From: Symsagittifera roscoffensis
Taxonomy: Eukaryota > Xenacoelomorpha > Acoela > Convolutidae
NCBI RefSeq assembly: GCF_963678635.1
Contig: NC_087062.1
Coordinates: 58,730,129-58,794,128, forward strand
DNA: 64,000 nt
Direction: 5' to 3'
Part shown: positions 22,294 to 35,105 of the stretch, one piece after another
Position numbering within the stretch: position 1 is the first letter of the stretch
How the letters are laid out: every line of letters starts with the position of its first letter
Notes under the pieces: model-generated
The model's database searches: none
Seen by the model: the letters and a program-made list of their open reading frames with translations, nothing else
Told to the model about the DNA's origin: nothing
Translations under genes and position numbers: made by a program

Positions 22294-22643
22294 CAGGGGC
22301 GGATTTAGGGGGATGCCTCTTTCCCTCAGGGACTCGAACCCCTTCCGACCCAAAGGGTCCCCCTTTGGTACTTTCTACGAAATCAATTTTTGACCGACCG
22401 ACCCTAAAATTTTTCTAAAGGTGCCTTTGTCGGCAATGTATACTAATTTTCAGATATACGCCATTTTTGGACTGTTTTTTTTCTAAAATTTTGCCTGCGG
22501 CGCAGACAATTTGGCCAAAAAAGGGACTAGGGAGAACTCAAACAATCAATTCGGACGACCTAGAAAAGAGGTCGACACAATTTTTGAACATTTTTTGAAA
22601 ATCCGCCCCTCCCCCTCTCTAGAAAATCCTGGATCCGCCCCTG
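22294..22643. mobile_element. hAT-type MITE, 350 bp
   Basis: The left end CAGGGGCGGATTTAGG and the right end ATCCGCCCCTG form inverted repeats of the CAGGGGCGGAT type common in hAT elements. Flanks AAGTCACT (22286-22293) and AAGCCATT (22644-22651) match at 6 of 8 positions, fitting a worn 8-bp hAT target-site duplication. No coding region. Confidence 0.8.
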
Positions 22644-22651
22644 AAGCCATT

Positions 22652-24380
22652 TCATATTTTTCATTGGGTGCAGACAAAAATTTGCAAAAAAGGAAAAAAA
22701 ACTTTCAAAGCTTTTATTGTGGCTTTTTTCTTTACGCGAAATTAAATTTTAAAATCTAAATTTATTTCAACCACTCTAAAAGCGAAGAGTTGGATCATTG
22801 AGGGACTTGCCGTGAAATGATTATTTTTGTTTTTCGTGCTTGTTTTGGATCACACAGATTCAACGAGAAAAATTGAAAAAACTGATGATGGAAAATCTAA
22901 ACAGTAACAATAGATTCAAATGGTTGCATACTTTGAATCATATCTGTGCTTAGCTGGAAGCAATACGTTGGAAGCATACGATATCCGTGCTTAGTTGGAG
23001 GCACTGATCTTCGTTTTTGCTCGGCCTATCAACTAATCTTGATATACAAACTGATGTACTTGTATACTTTTAACTTTTCTTCCTGTTGCTTTGGCTGTAG
23101 CTGAAATCTGCTTGCTAGCGCTCCTGCAAGCTTAGAGAGTTAATGAGCTCATTCGCAATGGTTAAATCAACAGCTGCAGGGCCCCCGGTTCTTTTTTCTA
23201 GCACTGTGTCGTCTGCAAACGTCTAGAAAATGTTTGCTTGTTGATGCAGGCTGGAGAACTGGTCCCGGATCGAGGCTGTTGCTCAATGTTTTCCTATTAC
23301 AAAAGGAAGGGACCTTATGAGAAGAAGTTTAAGAAGCCCAGTTTTCAGTGCGATTGATCCTCGGTAAATTATCACGGTTAAATTTTTAGTGCCATTGGTT
23401 CTCGGTAAACTATCACGGTAAACATTTTAGTGCTATTGGTTCTCGGTAAATTATCACGGTAAAAACGGACCCGATGGAGCCGTTTTGAAGCCCAATTTGG
23501 AGCACTCATTATAGAAAACGCGCTCGTTCATACCCTTCTATGGCAATTCGAGGACCAATAAAGGTACTAATTTGTAAAAAACTACGCTAATTCGTTACCT
23601 CTCTTTGGTGTACAGTTTCACCTTGAGCAAAATTTCGGACTATTTTTCCGAATGGGCTCTTTCATCTCATTCCATGGCAAATTGAAGAGCAAAGACGACC
23701 AATTTGCTAAAATTTAGGTTCCTCGTTCTTGTATTCCGCTGTCTATGCTAAATTTGAGCCCGGAAACTAGGCTCACTCATCCCGTTTCATGACATTTTGA
23801 GGAAAAATGTAAATGACCATTTACCAAAAATTCCGCTCATTAATCGCGCAGCCATAATCAATTTGAGCCAAATTTCTGACTCGACTTTAGAACAATATTT
23901 GTGCTAAAATTTGAGCCCATTTTTTTTCATGAGTATCTGAAAAGTGCAAAAACCATCATTTTTGTCTTGTTTTTTCAATGTATAAAAAATTATCTTTTAA
24001 AAAAAAAATTCGCCTCCACGCCTTCAGTCTGGGAATCCTAAGCCTTCCAGTCTCCTACCCCCCCCCCCCCATAACCACACACCATGGCTACACCGGTAAT
24101 TGTTGAGGGAACAATGAACTGTGAAATAAGGAGCGGAAAGTTAAAAGTCTGAGGGTATCGTTTTGCAAATAGCATTTTAATGTGTAAAAAAAGTTCAAAA
24201 ACTGAGATGGCCAAGAATAGTGTAGAAAACGTTTCAGACTTTGCAAATAAATTGCCCCCCTTATTTTAAACAGATTGTAAATCACTATAATCCATTATTT
24301 TTGATTTTAGAAGGGTTATAAACAATTTCAAAGTTTTGAAATAAAAGGAACAATGGATTTAAAACCCAATCCACAAAAAG
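22652..24380. other. No gene recognised; contains a short tandem repeat
   Basis: AT-rich sequence with the 41-bp repeat at 23347 and a C-run at about 24059. No exon-like frames seen. Confidence 0.5.
23347..23469. repeat. Three tandem copies of a 41-bp unit
   Basis: Units start AGTG at 23347, 23388 and 23429. Each contains TCGGTAAATTATCACGGT (with A-to-C in the middle copy). The third unit is followed by unrelated sequence. Confidence 0.88.
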
Positions 24381-24507
24381 ATCGTAACATGTGGAACCAG
24401 TTTAAAACTAGTATTTATAACCAATTATTTTCTTGATATGACTATCTCTATAAAATATTTCTTACTAACCAATCATGATCTATAACTAACACTCACAATT
24501 ATTTGTA

Positions 24508-24535
24508 ATGCTGAAACTACTTGTAGTTTCAGCAT
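24508..24535. other. Perfect 13-bp hairpin
   Basis: ATGCTGAAACTAC at 24508-24520 and its exact reverse complement at 24523-24535, separated by TT. It could be a structured element within the presumed LTR or an insertion hotspot. Confidence 0.9.
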
Positions 24536-24786
24536 CAGTACAATTTAAACATAACTTAGTAGACAGTTGTTCTCCTTTGGAATAAGTTCCAGATACCTAA
24601 CCCGCAAATACCAGTATACACTGGATCTATTGAGACTAGGATATATAAGAGTAAGATTAAGATCGGTATTAGACTAAGAAGTTGCACGAATCTATCCGGC
24701 TGAAAATAAGATATCGTGACGAACAGAGACGGTGTACCTTATCTGGAATTAATTTATGAGTAAGCTACTGCAGGCATAAACTCATC

Positions 24787-24796
24787 TGGTGCGACC
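24787..24796 (+). promoter_or_regulatory. Primer binding site-like sequence
   Basis: TGGTGCGACC begins with TGG and sits about 145 bp after a TATA-like box, the arrangement expected where a 5' LTR ends. No independent support. Confidence 0.3.
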
Positions 24797-27700
24797 AAAA
24801 GTCTCGAACAGGACCAACCAACAAATTTGATTCAGCAGAATAGAATTGAAAACAAGATCAAATTTTTAATTGCAAAATTGCAAAAAGTTAGATAACAGAC
24901 AATCTAAACAATCTAATAGACATGTCTCTACGTCTCAATACGTCTACTCCAACATTTCAAACGATACGGCAAACACCGGGTCAAAAACTGAACAACAAAC
25001 CGAGCTTCTACATCGTGACACAACGCAAACGGCAATGAGTATTTCTCTACAGATATCTCCAGGCTATAAATTTTCATTCTCTAACATGAAAATAAATTAA
25101 TTGGAGTAATTAGTTTCATCTCTAAGCAATATAAATTTCTTGAGGTTGTATTACCACACTATTTATCCATAATAACGACTAATAAAAAGATACACGAGTC
25201 GTTCCTTTCCTCAAATTTGCAGTAATTTCAATTTTTTGAAAAATTAAAATTGATTGATAAAAAAAAACAAAAATTAGTTAGAAATAAAATTTAAATTAGT
25301 TTTTTTTTTAGTTTATTGAAGTTACCTGCTTCTCAAGGGTCCTATTCTTTTCACCTTTTTCATTTACCTAATCCTCCTCACCCTTGTTTCCTCATCTAAA
25401 ATATAACCATACTTATTCAAAGTCTAATATCCTTTAAAATTTTAGTTTTGATTCATTTCCTTTGAACTCTAAACAATTTAATTAGCTAAAGCTTAAAGCT
25501 TAAATATTATCAAAGCCTATCCTTGTTTTGTATTAAGTTAAACTTCCCTTGAAGCAGATCATCAAGGCTATCCTTGGATCTTCAAACTTTAACTTAATCG
25601 TAAAATTAACTTCATTTAATTTAAAACTATTAATTATTTAGGCTTCCCTTGGATCACTCGGAACATTTTTTGATTTTGTTCGCCCAGCCTCCAAGAATAG
25701 ATGTCTAACGACCTCAAACGTCGATTCATTTCCCAACCCTTATCAACGACCCAGGACTAATGGATTTTCTTGAGAAACTAATCATTTTAATTAGGATAAA
25801 CAGTGAAGAACTTCATCTGAAGGTTACTCATCCTTCATTTGAGCCCCTACTCTTAGTTGACCCAAGCTAAGAGAATCATAAATTTAGTAAAATCTAAAAT
25901 AGTACTTAACCATATATTTGTGTTCTAATTATACCTGAACCTTGTGGATTAATTTACTATTCTCCAACCCTCGATCACAAAATCACAACGCTAAGTAAAA
26001 TTAAGTAAATTTTCGTAAAATAGATCTTAGCCATCGAGAGAGTAGAACGTTATTCTAACGAACTGATATACTTTCTCTCCAACCCGTCAACCTCGACAAT
26101 CTATGCCCCAAGTTTGGTTAACCTCACAACATGCTCAAGAACTGACTGCTTAGGAAATAAAAATTCTATACCTGGATATTGCAACTATCATGTTAAACTT
26201 TCTGTCAGGAGATAATTTAGCAACAAACAAACAAAAATACTCCACAACTGTTTCATTCAAAACGAAAGATACGACTTTGTATTAACACCACATAGATAAA
26301 AAATATGATATTTTAGAACGAAAAACAAACAAGAAAAAAGGCAACACCAAAACAAATTATTAAACAAAGATTTTCCAAATTACAAAACTCAGTTTCGTAA
26401 TCCGACATCACTACAACCCACAAACTTCAAGACCTAGAAAACTCAATGGACAAAAAAACCCCAAAAATTTAGCAAAAATATTTATCTGAATCAGAATCTA
26501 CAACACCATCATCAATATAAGGTAAACGTAGAATAAAAAATTCAAACCTCTGTAATCCGGTACGACTATACAGTTGGATTCAGCCAATAAGACACATTGA
26601 AAGTTGCACAGTAACCGTGATACAAAACAGAGGTTCCATACGACGAAAATTTTGAAGATGATTCTTTTCTTCCTTTTGTCATTCACCCACAAAGCGATCC
26701 CGCTAGAGGACAAGTACAATTTTGCCACAATCTAATAGCAAGTTTGTTCGAAAAAGGAAATAGCCCAGGTAAACAAGAATTTCCTGAAATCAAAACAAAA
26801 AGACAAATACTTGATAACTATCTACCAGGTATTAGTAACGTCACCACAAATTACGGAATATTTATTATTAAAATGTTATTATCACAAACAAATCAAACAC
26901 CAAACCGAATACAAACAGATGACATAGACTTAGAATTCTCAAAAATTTTTGCAGAACATTAAAAATATTCAACACCAAAAGTCACAAAGAGCAAACTCAA
27001 TTTTTACAAATGATGTTTTCTTCATCATTTATAGTTACATTTCTATACTAAAATCAAACAAAGTATTAAATGTATCACCACCTCAAACATGCAATAATAA
27101 GAAACAGATCAACCTTTTCTCGCACGCAATTTTTAGACTCAATTTGTGAAACACTCACCGATAATGATCTATCATAAATGATAAAAATGATCTACAAAGA
27201 ATCCTAGCATGATTCATAATAGACTAGTTTGTACATAATTTAGACTTAATCTCAACAGCAAGAAAAAGTTTCCGACCACAAACATCAGACGATGAAACTA
27301 TATTAGCAGACCAAATTGACTATTTATGAGTATCTGAATGATCTCATCTATCATTTATTACTTGTCAATATACCTAATGATACTTCAAGAGCAGCAATCG
27401 CCACTATCTCCGTGCACAAAAATTATTTAAGAGTAACTCCACTCACCATTGATGCAACACTTGTAAATTAAAACACAATGTTAAATGATAGAACAAGTGA
27501 TAATAGTTTAAACTCAACACTTATAAATACACTGGAAACTGGAACACTGGAAACCCATAAGGATACTAGAAATCTGCACAACAAAATATTCAAACCCCAT
27601 CGCACTTTATAAACGAAAAAGTAGTTGAAATAATACTTACAACAACACAACAAAGTCTCTCTCCTATTCACCCAACATCACATAATAAAAATACCTCTTC

Positions 27701-28569
27701 CCACAAACGACGCTGCAATCAACAATCAAACCATCCGTTGTTCCAAAATTTTCTCATATGGATTATCGAACATATAGACTAAAAACTAAAACGCGACAAC
27801 CGACCAAACAAAAACACAGTAGAACTAATTTTGCAAATCATTTTTATTATTTTTCCACTGACAACAACATTGGTAACCCAATAGCAAAACCTTTATGCAC
27901 AACACGACATCGGTCACAAGAACATAACTACACTCAACAGATACTACAACCAGTGTACTGACAGACCGTACTGAAAAATATCCAGTTTTTCAACAAAACT
28001 TAAATCCAGCGAACAAACAATTCACAAGAAGTCAGCCACATAAATCTGAAGGTAAAAATTACTTCAATCAAAATAACAACAATACAAAAATCCCACGAAA
28101 AAATAATTGGAAAAATACTGATCAACCACATAATATTTATCAACCAGTTATTTTTGAACTCTACATGAACACTGAACAAACACAACAACCCCTCCCTCAT
28201 CGACAAAAAACTGCACAATCAAATAATAATATAAAATCACAAAATTAAAAAATTAAAGTTACCAGACTAATCCAATGCGAAATGAAATCCCATTGCCATA
28301 TTATTCACAAAACTTGAAATTATAAAAACCCAACTTACAAATTTTACACGAATACCAAAAACAGCAGAATCAGTCTAAATGACAATGAATCTATACCTTA
28401 GGGGTAGATCATGTATTACATCTAAGAAACCACCCATGGTGTTCACAGGAACATACCCTTAAAATTCAGTTGAAGACTATTTAAATGCAGTTACAGCAAA
28501 TTTAATTTTAATTATAGTTCCAGAACCAATAAATCACCACTTCATCAGAATTGGATACATAGGCGCACA

Positions 28570-29194
28570 GTATTAATTCAAACCACTCTTGATGATGTAG
28601 GTCAAAAATGGTTTTCAGTCCTAGCTATAGACTTTAAATCTGATTGGAAACAATTTACACAGAAATTTTCAAAACTGTTTGACTCTGAAAAAAATAAACA
28701 AGACCAAAGAGTTTTAGGCAACGAAATTCGTAGACTTTCAAACGAAGCAATAAAATAACTCGCAGTAAGAATTGAAACCCTAGTACCAAAAGCATATTTT
28801 CTCAAGACACATGATTTTAAAAACACAAAAATTACCAAAATTTTGATGATGACTCTAACACAACAATTAGGCAAAATAGGCAATAAAAAAGAAAGCATCC
28901 CATCGTCAATCCAAAAACCTGATATAGATTTTAGAAAACTAGTAGATAAGCTAGAACAAGCTGAAGTCACAATGGAATTAGAGGAAACAGAAAAATTTGA
29001 AACTACAAAAGGTAAACAATGTTCAAGCAACAACTTCACAAATTAGCAATATACAAAACTCCGATAATGAATTGGAGGAATAAATCACTCAAATACTAAA
29101 CATCTATGAAAAAAATCCAAATATCAAAGGCAAACCATCATTCAAAAAATGGTGCAATTATTGCCGCAGTTATGGACATAGCATTGCTGAATGA
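28570..29194 (+). pseudogene. Retroelement gag with damaged zinc knuckle
   Basis: From 28591 the frame reads G-Q-K-W-F-S-V-L, then D-W-K-Q-F-T-Q-K-F and Lys/Asp-rich helices, the layout of the retrotransposon Gag capsid domain (W-F...W..F...F). A single TAA at 28756 interrupts it; it then continues to 29046 with K-L-E-Q-A-E. After a frame change, W-C-N-Y-C-R-S-Y-G-H-S-I-A-E is followed by TGA at 29192-29194, precisely where the fourth ligand of a C-x2-C-x4-H-x4-C knuckle should be. Confidence 0.65.
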
Positions 29195-29339
29195 AAACAA
29201 AACAACAAGAAAAATTAAATAGACCACAAAATATAGAAAACTAAGCAAATCTTTTCATCAATTTGCAATACAACCTAATCCTAAAAAAAAACAGTCGACC
29301 AAAATGAAAAATATTGAAAAAAAATAAGTGGGACAAAAC

Positions 29340-30950
29340 TTTCGTATGTCTTGATGAACGACACCTAGAGCTCAGCTAAAGCTGGCGGTTAGTGTTTGAT
29401 ATTTTTGACTATGCAATACTGATGCGGGATGAAATGCGAATTTCAAAAATTGTACTTCGACCGAAACCTTGGTTGTTGATCTGCTAATATAACAAAGAAG
29501 AGTGAAAATTTTAGAGATAATAATTTTTGCCCAAAGACATAACTTTTCTCTCACAAATAACTGCGTAGTCGCCGCTTCTGAAGGAATAAATTCTCGCAAC
29601 CAGTTCTTTCAAACCAGAAAACAAAAAAAAATAAAAACATTGGTCAAATCCCCCCAGAGACTTTTATGAAGGCTGCAGATAAAGGGATAAGCCAAAAAGA
29701 GACCAGAGATTATGCAGGCACACAAAAGTGCAGGCGGTTTTTCTGTGGATACCCTTGTTTGAAAATCCGTAGAAGCGGGTTTTTGAGGGAAAAAACTAAA
29801 TCGTTTGCAAAAAAAAAGATAAAAGTTTCCAAAGCGTCTCAAAAAAAGTAAAATAAGAAACCCAATTCCGTACATTTTTAGAATACTTGTTTTTATCAAA
29901 CAACACTCGGGGTCAAGCTAAAATTGGAGATACTTGTTTGATAATTTTGATTTTGTTGTACTGGTGCGAGATGAAATACATTATTTCCAAAAATGGGTTT
30001 CGCCCCAAAATCTCTGTTGTTTCTCTAGTAAAATGAGTGAATACAATTTTCCCTGAGACATAAATTTTTTCATGATCACTTTAAGGCGTAGTTGTTTATG
30101 CAGAGAGGCTTTCAACAAACTTTTGCCTCGATTAAACTCGAAGATATCAGGCCGGCTGGATAGTTTTCGAAAAAAAGTCAAAGGTTTTCCAGAAACAGGC
30201 CAAAGATCATATTAATAACTTTTCTGAACTCACTAAATTTTTTGTCGGAACAGCAATTTGTCGATCTTTCCTTTCATTTGAATATTAAAATTAGCTTTTA
30301 GGAGGGTATTTTTTGAGAAAAATCAAAAAGTTTCGAAAAACGGTCAAAAAAACAAATTTTTGACTTTTTCGAGGGTCTAAACTTTTTTTGTCAAATTAAT
30401 TTGGGCGTAGGAGCTTATGCAGCGGAGCTTCCCTTAGTACTTTATGTCCATTGAAATCAAAAACCCATGCGTAGTTTCAAAAAACGGTCAAAAAAGTTTT
30501 CGACTTTTTCGAGTATCATAAATTTTCGTGTCAAAATTTTTGGCCGGAGCAACTTATTCAAGAAAAGTTTCCAAAAATCCGTTTTTTCGGTTGAAATCAA
30601 TATCTCAGGTTTTGTCGGGTCGTTTTTGAGAAAAAGTAAGAAAAATCATGAATATGGGTCAAAAACTCACCCCACTTTTTCGAAGGCTGTAGAAAAAGGG
30701 GTAACGTAAAAAGAGACTCAAGAATAAGGCAGGTACACATAGGACGGATGTTTCATTGGGACAATAGTTTTAGATGTCGGTAAAAATTTTTGAGCAAAAA
30801 AAACAAAATTTTTCAGAAAAGCGAAAATTTTTGCCAAAGCGTCCCAAAAAAATAAAAGAAATGAAATAAAAAAGCCGGTACCATACATTTTCATAATATC
30901 TGTTTTTTTATATATAAAAATTTTTTGGAAAACATGCAAAACGAAAAAAT
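29340..30950. repeat. Two diverged copies each of two repeat modules
   Basis: Module 1 occurs at 29370-29600 and 29910-30130 (shared order of motifs GATGAAAT, TTTCAAAAA/TTTCCAAAAA and GACATAA). Module 2 occurs at 29655-29890 and 30670-30915 (AAGGCTG, AAAAAGAGAC, CAGGTACACA/CAGGCACACA, GGTTTTTGAGGG/TTTTTGAGC, and TACATTTTTAGAATA-type end). Strongly diverged; no coding region. Confidence 0.55.
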
Positions 30951-31179
30951 CAAAATTTAAGTCGGCAACTAAAAAAACTTACGACTCGGAAACAAGGCCG
31001 ACAATCTTTGAGCAGACACCAGTTGAGCAGAAAAAAAACTGATTTATGTACAAAATTTTTTTTTAAAGAATTTGAAATCCCCCTGAATCTACACTGTATT
31101 AACTAGAACCCACCTGCAGGTGATTCAACTGCAAATCAGCTGCAATAAATTCAATTCATTTCGTAAAGCTAGTTTTTAA

Positions 31180-31440
31180 CCCGAAAAAAAGTCTTCATTC
31201 CGATTTGATAACGCTTGCTAATCGCAGGCGTAATAATTATATAAAAACTTTGGAGTTAATTGTTTACCGATTACCAGTAGTATCTAAGACTAGTAGTTGG
31301 ATTCAACTTTTCAATTAATTGAGCATGTAAATGTCTCAGCTGCACAAATGATAATGAGTCAGTTGATTTTGTCAATCAAGTTGTTAACCCAAAAATGTCT
31401 ATATTCCGATTTGATAACGCTTGCTAATCGAAACGTTACA
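31180..31440. repeat. Dispersed word TTCCGATTTGATAACGCTTG, two close copies
   Basis: The word with CTAATCG after it occurs near 31198 and 31390, with diverged forms near 32235 and 51383. It marks a repeat family of unknown type. Confidence 0.6.
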
Positions 31441-31604
31441 CCGAGGATGCAACGACTATGATTGAATTTAAAGAAAACTGATCAAAAATTCAAAAAAAAA
31501 CTTCAAAAAAAGGTTGAATTTATAAAAAAAGAAACGTTGAACTAAGCCGACAGAATTAAGCAGACAGATGATAGTCTAAAATGGACAAAATTTTCCAGTT
31601 TGCA

Positions 31605-31685
31605 TAAAATTCCTCACTGGAATCGAACTCCCATGCTTTGTCGTTTCAAGCATGGGCAAATCAAAGCAGCAAGCAAGCAAAGAAC
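31605..31685 (-). repeat. tRNA-like remnant (B-box)
   Basis: On the minus strand, GAGTTCGATTCCAGTGAGG follows a stem-like GCATG...CATGC. GTTCGATTCC matches the internal pol III B-box. No complete cloverleaf could be folded by eye, so a SINE head or a dead tRNA is more likely than a gene. Confidence 0.4.
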
Positions 31686-34600
31686 TCGTGCTTGAACTGA
31701 AATTGAATTTATCTACAGAAACCATTTAATCGATTAAAAGAAACCAAAAAAATAAATATTGAAAACCAGAGTTGATAAAGTTACTAAGTAGAGAACAACT
31801 TTCAACTCTATTGGAAAAGTTTTAAAACTGAAGAAAAGTTTATGCTTCGGAAAAAATTTGAGGAAAAAAAACGTGTCTGTTAGCATATCCGCTCTTGAAA
31901 AAAATTGGAAAGTGAGCCAACAAAAACGAGGATGAAAAAAAGGAAAACGATAAGAGATTTGAATTCAAACATAATTTTTTTCCAGTTGATTTGAAAACTT
32001 ATTTACTAACGTATAACCGTTTAGTAGTTAGAATTGAAATCTCAGGAATTGAGCATGACAGAACGTGAAAAACTGGACGAATTTTCAATTTCTTACAATT
32101 AATCTAAGAAAAGTTGTTCATGGGGAAAAGTTGAATTCCCGATTACAAGACCCTTGTTCTCGCAAGCTTGAAGAAATTTTCGTTAAAAAAACACTAGTTC
32201 TGTTACAAAAACTGATAACAGGAAAATTTTCTGCTCCAATTGACAACGCTTACTAATTGCAAATGTAGCAAAAAGGAATGCGGATAATTTTTCTTAATCT
32301 AATTCATTAATTTTCAGAAAAACTCTTTTGTCAATCCCGCATTTTTGCAGAAAAAACAAGAGCTGCTAACTTTAAAATATCGATTGTTTGAAAGTTTTTG
32401 ATAACTTACTTTTTCATGTGTTCAAAAACGAAAATCTTCAATTAGTTAACCAAAATATTAACATTGAACTAAAAAACCGAAGGCGAAACAGAGAAAAACA
32501 AATAAAACAAATGAATAGTGTGTATGTCACATCGCTGCCTAAGTACAAAAACCTTCCATATAATACACTAAAATTTGAGAATTTATCTTTTGGAAAATCT
32601 TTCCAAAATAGGAAAGTCAAAAATAGCTTTTAGTTATACAAACATATTTCTTATTTAAAAAAATTTGTAACTCTACAACGGCTATAAAACAATTATTAAA
32701 TTACTCTGCCTCAATTTGATTATTGAGGAGCATCGGGTTGACTCTTCAAAAGTCAAGCTTGATTTGTTTTCAAAAGTATAAATATTTTTGAGAAGAATGG
32801 TATGAGGAGGTACTAAAAATGCACATTTCATAAATTCTACCTAAATTTAGTCGCCCGACGTATGAACAAAAATCTTCAGTATAGTTTTATTATATGATTT
32901 CTTCCAATTTTCAACATTTTTAAACAAGGTTCATGGTATTGTGTATGAAGAGCTTCTGAAACTAGTTTAAAACTCGTAATTCAGATTGAATATCCAAAAA
33001 CTTCAGAGAAAAATGTTTCGCGGAAAAAAAACACATGTTAGCAAATTCTTCATCAAGTGTGTATCAATAACGCACAAACAAATTGAAAAGCAGAAAACTT
33101 TTCCACAATTGCAAAAAAAACACACTTCAGAAGTTATTTTAAAATTCAATTTGTTTCAGAGATGGGAGAAAAAGAGTCTATAGAGAATTTTTTTCAACAA
33201 AACACTTTTTTTAAACAAAATCTAAGTTTTCTATCGCAAAGCGTTATCTGTTTTTCATTTAGCAAATGAATCTGAAGTAAACCGAAAAAGAAACATTAGT
33301 TAAATCGCTAAAACAATTTTAATTTTTGAAGTGACTTTTCAAGCCCATTTCAGTAAAAATGAAAAATAAAATTAGGTTGACTCAAATAAGTGAAAAACAT
33401 TTTCATTCATTGCAATTCAAACTCTAGTTATGGGGCAGAAGTGCAATTTTGATAGCTTTTCCTATCGCAAGAAAAACTTTTCTATTTGTTTTTAACATAT
33501 CTATTATGCTGCTTCGCCTGCTGTTGAAACAAAGATTTTAACTTATCAGCCAGGAAATTCTGACCAAACTGTCAGAATTGTATTTTATTATCCTGAAAAT
33601 TGATAATCTGATTCTTGAAAAAAAAATTTGAGAACGTTAGTTTTTGATGAAAAGTTCTTTTAAAGCAGTTTAAAACAATTCTTTTTCAAAACTGTCGTCT
33701 TTCGATTCTGCTTGATGACGAAAAAGAAATTTGAATTATTACTCTCAATCCCTCATCTAAGTTCTGTTGGATATTAAAAACTCTTTTTCTAGCCTAGTAT
33801 ATAATTTCTATAGTATAGTTGTCAAGAAGCAAGTTTTTACTTCGCGAACATAAAACCGGGGCACTAAACATTTTGAAACTAAAAAAAAACACAAACTCAC
33901 CCTCGAAATAAGACAAGCCTTGAAAACATAATTTTCGAGCAACGAGAATAGAGACCCAAGCCACGAGCTTGTTAGACAAATGCTTACTAACTATATCAAG
34001 GCCACTCCGCTAATATCACAATCATGATTACTAAGAACCAAAATCAACTAATGCACTTTTTTCAAAGGAATTTAGCTCCTGTTCTGTTTATCAGCCTGTC
34101 TCAGTTTTATTTGCAATTTATTTCAGCGCGAAGTTTGGATTTATTGTTCGCGCTCAAATAACTTTCGCTAAATCCTGAGCAGGCGCCAGTTTTCAGATTT
34201 CCTTCAGGGGGTAGAATTTCATCACTTTTTTTTCAAGTCTGGCCCAATTGATTTGGGCTTTGCAAAAGACCAAAAGAAATCCGCTAGAAGTTTCAGCGTC
34301 ATACATAGGGGAGTTTTTTGAATAAAAAGGGCATGTACTGTTTTTGAAAACTCATTGGATGTTGGAAAAAAAAACATCGCGATTTTCGGAGCACGCAGTC
34401 TTCACAATTGGAGTTATGTATGCGCCGAAGAAGCATTCAAAAAATGTTTTGACGGTCGGCCAAAGGTGGATGATAGAAATGAAATAATACCAAAAGAGGG
34501 TTCCTTTGTGCGGGCAGGGACCAAAAACCTTAAGAGGCCTTAAATTCGCAACTTCTGAGCATCATTGTGTTCTTTTTTAAAAGGGTATCAGAAAAGTACT

Positions 34601-34889
34601 GTACACAGAGCTTCGCATCACTTGCTATTGAACCTAAGTGTAGAAATGCAGGCTAGCGAAAAAAAAAGAAGGAAATGAATCTTTTTAAAATAAGTTATTT
34701 TTGAAGTTAAAGTAAAGTGAACATAACCAACATACAGTTGTATAAGAATCTATGAAGGCTAATTATTTGAAAAACAGCTTGCTTTTTGAAAAACATTTCA
34801 ATTTTTGACAAAAATAAAGATAACTTATAACCTCTTTGAATTCCTTGGACAAATCACGATTTAAATTTTTTAATCAAATTTGTGAAAAG

Positions 34890-35105
34890 TGAATCAATTA
34901 GTTAAGTTTTATTCCGCTGAAAATCTGAAACTTAAACTCCACATTCGAAACTAGAAGTTGATCACTTGCTGTTGGAAGTAGGAGTTTGCTTTTCTTTAGC
35001 ATAGGAAATGCAGTGAATCTCAAAAGAAATTTGAAGTCAAAACTCAAAAAATTGAAATTTGAGACCTTTTTCTGAACAAAATTCATCATGACCTATATAA
35101 GAGTC
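34890..35105. repeat. Exo70-locus dispersed repeat, copy 1
   Basis: Contains TTCCGCTGAAAATCTGAAA, CGAAACTAGAAGTTGATCA and the A-rich end of the family found throughout the Exo70 introns. The left end is missing or diverged. Confidence 0.6.

Larger units (their letters stand above)
24389..29330 (+). mobile_element. Decayed LTR-retroelement fragment with gag
   Basis: A gag-like region (28570-29194) lies downstream of about 3.5 kb of Asn/Gln/Thr-rich degenerate frames. Near the left end are a TATA-like ATATATAAGA (24641) and a TGGTGCGACC (24787) that could be a primer binding site. I propose that 24389-24785 was a 5' LTR, but no matching 3' LTR was found, so the element borders are a guess. Orientation plus. 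Confidence 0.4.
30951..34600. other. Gene-poor stretch, A-rich
   Basis: Lys/Asn/Phe-rich short frames without splice context. Includes the repeat at 31180 and the tRNA-like remnant at 31600. A 62-codon plus frame at 34355-34543 has a more balanced composition (I-A-I-F-G-A-R-S-L-H-N-W) but no recognised relative. Confidence 0.45.
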
